A DNA stretch of 9,001 bases. It comes from Rhodobacterales bacterium. GTDB lineage: Bacteria > Pseudomonadota > Alphaproteobacteria > Rhodobacterales > Rhodobacteraceae. How positions within the stretch are numbered: the first letter of the stretch is position 1; each line of letters begins with the position of its first letter. Of the stretch, positions 5,604-9,001 are shown piece after piece. The notes under the pieces were generated by a model. The model saw only the letters and a program-made list of their open reading frames with translations. It was not told where the DNA came from and made no database searches. The DNA lies in NCBI GenBank assembly GCA_013298675.1, contig JAAFIJ010000088.1:1-9001 (forward strand). Direction: 5' to 3'. The translations under genes were made by a program, and so were the position numbers.

Positions 5604-6227
5604 ATGTCTTGGACCGACGAGCGCGTTGAAACGCTCAAGCGCATGTGGGGCGAAGGCCAGTCAGCCAGCCAGATCGCCAAAGAATTGGGTGGAGTCACCC
5701 GGAACGCAGTCATTGGCAAAGTGCACCGCCTTGGGTTGTCCAACCGCGTTGGCGACACATCGACCCGTGATGATGAGCCAGAGGCACCCGTTGCGGCGGC
5801 CGCGCCTGCTGTGACCAAGCCCGAACCCAGTGCCCCGCGTGCCGAGGCCGCGGCACCGCGCGTTGAACCCAAAGTGGTCGTCGAGCGCCCGCAACCGGCA
5901 ACGGTCGCTGCGGCACCCGTGGCCAATGTCCTGCCAATCCCGATGCGCAAAGCGATCATTCCTGCGGGACAACCCCTGCCCCCGCAGCCATCCGCCAATG
6001 AGATTTCACCCGAAGCCTTGGCCTCCGTGCGCGAAGTCGAAAAGCGGGCGAAACGTTTGTCGCTGATGGAATTGACCGAGCGGACCTGCAAATGGCCCAT
6101 CGGTGACCCTGCGACCGAAGATTTCTGGTTCTGTGGTTTGCAGTCCGTTCCCGGCAAACCCTATTGTGAGGCTCATGTCGGTGTTGCCTTCCAACCCATG
6201 AGCGCCCGTCGGGATCGCCGCCGTTAA
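5604..6227 (+). CDS. gcrA: GcrA cell-cycle regulator
   Basis: A 207-residue DNA-binding coregulator that in Caulobacter binds sigma-70 and promotes transcription from CcrM-methylated promoters during the cell cycle. The N-terminal helix-turn-helix begins MSWTDERVETLKRMWGEG and contains GGVTRNAVIGKVHRLGLS (29-46), which is diagnostic for the family. A proline- and alanine-rich linker (about 53-140) follows. The conserved C-terminal domain is LTERTCKWPIGDP (157-169), FWFCG (174-178) and PYCEAHVG (187-194); Cys162, Cys177, Cys188 and His191 form a possible metal-binding set. Length is slightly above that of Caulobacter GcrA (about 173), mostly because of the linker. The ATG at 5604 follows GGAG (5594-5597) with six bases between; a longer in-frame extension has no such site. 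It is a single-gene unit closed by a strong terminator. Confidence 0.95.
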   Translation: MSWTDERVETLKRMWGEGQSASQIAKELGGVTRNAVIGKVHRLGLSNRVGDTSTRDDEPEAPVAAAAPAVTKPEPSAPRAEAAAPRVEPKVVVERPQPATVAAAPVANVLPIPMRKAIIPAGQPLPPQPSANEISPEALASVREVEKRAKRLSLMELTERTCKWPIGDPATEDFWFCGLQSVPGKPYCEAHVGVAFQPMSARRDRRR

Positions 6228-6258
6228 GGCAGACATGCCCGACAGTGGCATACTGGCC

Positions 6259-6285
6259 ATGCTGTTTGCTGAATAGAAACAGCAT
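6259..6285. other. 9-bp hairpin downstream of gcrA
   Basis: ATGCTGTTT (6259-6267) and AAACAGCAT (6277-6285) are perfectly complementary across a nine-base loop, starting 31 bases after the gcrA stop and 11 bases before the intrinsic terminator. No T-run follows. It may protect the gcrA 3' end or be a minor folding partner of the terminator. Its GCTGTTT...GAAACAG parts resemble the inverted repeat at 2641-2657. Confidence 0.4.
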
Positions 6286-6296
6286 AACAAGATGCA

Positions 6297-6322
6297 AAAA
6301 GGGGACCCGATGGTCCCCTTTT
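6297..6322. terminator. strong bidirectional intrinsic terminator, gcrA / asmA
   Basis: AAAAGGGGACC (6297-6307) and its exact complement (6312-6322) form an 11-bp stem with a CGAT loop. The A-tract at 6296-6300 and the T-tract at 6319-6322 give a U-run after the GC stem on either strand, so it can end both gcrA (stop 69 bases upstream) and the converging asmA-like gene (stop at 6351, 28 bases away). It is the clearest terminator in the window. Confidence 0.9.
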
Positions 6323-6350
6323 ACTTTTGGCACGCCCGTACAAATGCAGA

Positions 6351-8384
6351 TCAACCCCCACCACCTAGCAGCTTTTCCAGTGCTTTTGCCGCTTCATCCT
6401 CGATTACCTCTTGCCCCAAGCGTTTCACCCCGTCTTGCAGGGTCTCGCCTTCCTGCAAAGGTGCGCCCAGTTCTTCCTCTAGCTTGGCTTTCGCCTCGGC
6501 TTCCAATGCATCAAGCTTGGCTTCAGCTTCGGCGCGCAACTGCGCTTCCTTTTCTTTCGCGAGAGCCTCCAGTTTGGCCGCCTCCTCATCCAGTCGCTCT
6601 TGCGCAAGGCTTTCCAAATCCAGACTAATGCTAGGATCAGACCACGAGCCGCGGATCAGGATCGGTGCGGTAATGCCGTCGGTTTCATCGCCTGTTAGCT
6701 TGGCGGTGGCCTTGATCCGGTAATCAATCGTCCGCGCGCCAAGACCCAGATCCCCTGCCCCTGTTGCAGACACATACGCCGAACTGAGTTGCAGGTCATC
6801 GTTTCTCAGCAGCCCGTCAGACATGGTGAACGAAGCGGTCAGGCTGTCGAAGACGGTCTTTTGCCCTTGCCCCACATAACTACTATCCAACGTCCGCAAC
6901 ATACCACCGATGTCCAAACCCAGAATTTCCCCTTGTCCCAGAGCCAACTGACCCGACCCATCGAGCGAATTCATGATAGCGCCAACACTGCCGCCACTTC
7001 CCAGAAATTCGAGGGTCAAATCGCCCCGACCGACCAGCCGCTCATACCCGGCAAAATCGCGGCTTAAGGATTGCAAATCCATGTCGGCAAAACGAAGGTC
7101 CCCACCGACCGACAGACCCTTTCGTCCATTTACAACAAAATTGCCCGCAATCGCCCCTCCATAGGCGGAAACCTTGCGAATATCGAACACTGCGCGCCCG
7201 CGATCAATGGTTGTCAAAATCTGCGAGGGACCAAGTTTAATCATCCCCAGATCCAAACTTTCGACACTTATTGCGACATTTGCATCTATTGCACGCAAGC
7301 CGCTGACGTCGATTGGGTCTTGCGACCAGCCCGTAGCTGTGCCGCCGCCCGCTGTGTCACCGCCAGCGCCGCCGCCAGTCAAACCTGAAAGATTAAGCGC
7401 GCCTGCGGTCATTTTGGCGGTCAGGTTTGCGACGTCTTGGTCCGTTAGCAAATCTGCGTCCAACGCAATCGCATTGTCGTCAAGCATCATCGATCCACCG
7501 CGCAAATGCACCGACTTTGCTTCGGTCAGGGTCAAGGCCCCTTTGACCGACACGGCGCGTGCGCCCAAACCTTCGGGCAATCGTGGGGCCGCGATGCCAG
7601 CAAGAGCAGAGATCGCCGTCAGATCCGCCAAATCAGCGGTCAGGTTGCCTTCAGCAGACAAGGGTTGCGTCCCAGCTTGCCCGACAAAGGCAACTTCTGC
7701 CGCCCCGGCTTGAAGGCTAAGATCCAACGGACCCAAGCGCCCATCAAGAAAATCTTGAAAAACGGCGACCGAGACGCTGGCGCTAAAGGACTGTCCATTC
7801 CTTATGGCGGTCAGTTCGATCTGCGCTGGCCCGCGGTAGTCCGGGATCGCCACTTCGGCATCGATTGCGCCCAATTCGAACCGCGTTTTCGCACCGTGAT
7901 CAATGAAAGTTACTGTTCCGTTCGTGATCAAGCCTTGCGCAATCGTAAAGGGGGCGCCGACACCGGGCGTGTCTTGGGTCACCTCACCTGCGGCGCCGCC
8001 GCCGCCAAAGACCCAGTTCTCCTGACCATCGGCCGCGCGTTCGAGGATAATTTGTGGTCTGGTTGCTTCAATTGCCGTGACTTTGACCTCGCCGCCTATC
8101 AGAGCGCGCATATCGACCGCCAGCATCAACGCGTCGGCCTGCAACATCGGGCCTTGCTGTGACCAATCCGCATTGGCCACGGAAATCGGGCCGGTTTTTA
8201 CCCCTAGTTGTGGCCAGAACGAAGGCCGCACAGACCCCCTGATGGTCAAATCCCGACCGGTCAAGGTCTTAAACTGTTGAACCGCCACATCGGCAATCTT
8301 TTCGGATGGGATCAGAAAAACCGCACCTATCGCCAAAACAACCAACAAAAGCAGAGCCATAATCGAACGGATGATCCAGCGCAT
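6351..8384 (-). CDS. AsmA-family envelope protein with C-terminal coiled coil
   Basis: A 677-residue protein of the AsmA family, inner-membrane-anchored proteins that reach into the periplasm and are linked to outer-membrane lipid or protein homeostasis. The N-terminus has a single uncleaved anchor (about 5-25, RSIMALLLLVVLAIGAVFLI), followed by the family's early motif TGRDLTIRGSVRPSFWPQLGV (42-62). Then come repeated beta-rich segments, a glycine-rich linker (336-350), and an AsmA C-terminal region (about 360-590) ending RGSWSDPSISLDL. The tail 591-640 is a charged heptad-like region rich in Ala, Lys and Glu (ALAKEKEAQLRAEAEAKLDA), a likely coiled coil; the protein ends in four glycines. 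The ATG at 8384 follows GAGGG with a short spacer. It seems monocistronic, closed by the bidirectional terminator. The family is sure; its cargo is unknown. Confidence 0.92.
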   Translation of the reverse strand: MRWIIRSIMALLLLVVLAIGAVFLIPSEKIADVAVQQFKTLTGRDLTIRGSVRPSFWPQLGVKTGPISVANADWSQQGPMLQADALMLAVDMRALIGGEVKVTAIEATRPQIILERAADGQENWVFGGGGAAGEVTQDTPGVGAPFTIAQGLITNGTVTFIDHGAKTRFELGAIDAEVAIPDYRGPAQIELTAIRNGQSFSASVSVAVFQDFLDGRLGPLDLSLQAGAAEVAFVGQAGTQPLSAEGNLTADLADLTAISALAGIAAPRLPEGLGARAVSVKGALTLTEAKSVHLRGGSMMLDDNAIALDADLLTDQDVANLTAKMTAGALNLSGLTGGGAGGDTAGGGTATGWSQDPIDVSGLRAIDANVAISVESLDLGMIKLGPSQILTTIDRGRAVFDIRKVSAYGGAIAGNFVVNGRKGLSVGGDLRFADMDLQSLSRDFAGYERLVGRGDLTLEFLGSGGSVGAIMNSLDGSGQLALGQGEILGLDIGGMLRTLDSSYVGQGQKTVFDSLTASFTMSDGLLRNDDLQLSSAYVSATGAGDLGLGARTIDYRIKATAKLTGDETDGITAPILIRGSWSDPSISLDLESLAQERLDEEAAKLEALAKEKEAQLRAEAEAKLDALEAEAKAKLEEELGAPLQEGETLQDGVKRLGQEVIEDEAAKALEKLLGGGG

Positions 8385-8501
8385 GTTACCCTCACTACCA
8401 CTATGGCCTCAAGTTTAGCGGAGGCGCACGGGCATACAAGAGCTAGATCGATGCTGGAATGATGTGGCTCACTGATGGCGCGTGCCTTCGGCTGCCGATC
8501 T

Positions 8502-8527
8502 TACCAAGGGGGCCCGAATTGTTGGTA
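8502..8527. other. spaced inverted repeat upstream of the 129-residue gene
   Basis: TACCAA (8502-8507) and TTGGTA (8522-8527) are perfect complements 14 bp apart, 55 bp before the start at 8583 and within the 198-bp region that separates this gene from the AsmA-family gene. It could be an operator or nothing; arms of six bases are short. No convincing promoter was found in this interval. Confidence 0.2.
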
Positions 8528-8582
8528 GCCCGCAAGCGGTCACAGCTTTTAGCGGCTTTCAAGGCGCAAAAAGGAGCGACCG

Positions 8583-8972
8583 ATGAAAACTGGTCAAATC
8601 GTCAAGCACCACATCCGCACGATGATTGAGTACCGCGAAATGCATGAGCCTAATGAATTCGCGCGTCGTCACGATCCGAGACTTTTGAAAAGAGTCTACG
8701 GTATCAACTATCCTTACTGCAAAGAGATTGCGAAAATTTCGCACGCTGAACAGCCTCGCTTTTTGCGCGGTTTAAATCGTTGGTTCTGTCAGACGGATAC
8801 GAACCAGTCACAGTTTTCCTGCAATGACGATCTGTTAGGCTGCAAGAAGGCCGCGCCACTTTGCGAAAGCGGCGGCGCGGTTGGCCTTGAAATTCTGTCG
8901 GCTGTGAAGGGCGCGTTCTTTGTTGAAATGGTTGTGGACCAAGGCGTGGACAGATCCAAGCTTCTGCGATGA
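8583..8972 (+). CDS. unrecognised 129-residue soluble protein
   Basis: I do not recognise this protein. The ATG at 8583 has a very good ribosome site (AAGGAG, seven bases upstream), which supports translation. It has no membrane helix or signal peptide. The N-terminal half is basic and His-rich (MKTGQIVKHHIRTMIEYREMH), followed by PRLLKRVYGINYPYCKEIAKI (32-52). Five cysteines lie at 46, 69, 80, 87 and 94; the last three, in FSCNDDLLGC and APLC, could be a small metal site, but the spacing fits no motif I know. The C-terminal third GGAVGLEILSAVKGAFFVEMVVDQG is compact and hydrophobic. It appears lower in GC than its neighbours, by eye, and uses AGA codons. Its TGA stop overlaps a possible downstream ATG, consistent with an operon running off the window. 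Confidence 0.6.
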   Translation: MKTGQIVKHHIRTMIEYREMHEPNEFARRHDPRLLKRVYGINYPYCKEIAKISHAEQPRFLRGLNRWFCQTDTNQSQFSCNDDLLGCKKAAPLCESGGAVGLEILSAVKGAFFVEMVVDQGVDRSKLLR

Positions 8973-9001
8973 TCAAATCCGCCGGAAACGGAGTATGGCC
9001 C
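8969..9001 (+). CDS. possible start of a downstream gene (cut by window end)
   Basis: ATG at 8969-8971 shares an ATGA overlap with the stop of the preceding gene (TGA 8970-8972) and stays open to the edge, beginning MIKSAGNGVWP. Such four-base overlaps usually mean translational coupling. Only eleven codons are seen, and a second ATG at 8995 could be the start instead, so this is a tentative call. Confidence 0.25.
   Translation, partial: MIKSAGNGVWP

Noticed and set aside
7506..8162. 218-codon plus-strand frame within the AsmA gene
   Set aside because: It is antisense to a continuous 677-residue AsmA protein and lacks a ribosome site or motif.
1..9001. CRISPR array, insertion sequence or prophage genes
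   Set aside because: No spaced direct repeats, transposase motifs, terminal repeats or phage-like proteins were seen; nearly all coding capacity is housekeeping.

Overview
The window looks like a core chromosomal segment of an alphaproteobacterium, most likely a Rhodobacteraceae (Roseobacter-group) organism. The main evidence is a clear GcrA cell-cycle regulator, a CcrM-type GANTC site upstream of it, moderately high GC, alphaproteobacterial-type proteins, and an intergenic motif I associate with Rhodobacteraceae. No mobile element, CRISPR array, tRNA or rRNA was seen, and the window does not read as a genomic island.

The genes form short units of alternating orientation. From left to right: the C-terminal part of a MoxR-like AAA+ ATPase (+); converging on it, an mgtE-fau pair (-) for a Mg2+ channel/transporter and 5-formyltetrahydrofolate cyclo-ligase; then guanine deaminase guaD (+), divergent from mgtE. 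GuaD converges on a TetR-family repressor (-), which is divergent from a small four-helix membrane protein (+). The membrane gene converges, with overlapping stop codons, on a small RraB-like protein (-). That gene is divergent from gcrA (+), which converges on a large AsmA-family protein (-) across a strong bidirectional terminator. At the right edge is an unrecognised 129-residue protein (+), possibly translationally coupled to a gene that begins at the window end.

Most genes are housekeeping: magnesium uptake, folate repair, purine salvage, cell-cycle transcription and envelope biogenesis. The best candidate for an undescribed regulatory module is the TetR/membrane-protein pair. Its 79-bp divergent intergenic region holds two near-identical 16-bp palindromes (CATACG-N4-CGTATG type) with centres 41 bp apart. 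A further inverted repeat there would pair with the ribosome binding site of the membrane gene. I see no large new defence or biosynthetic system here.
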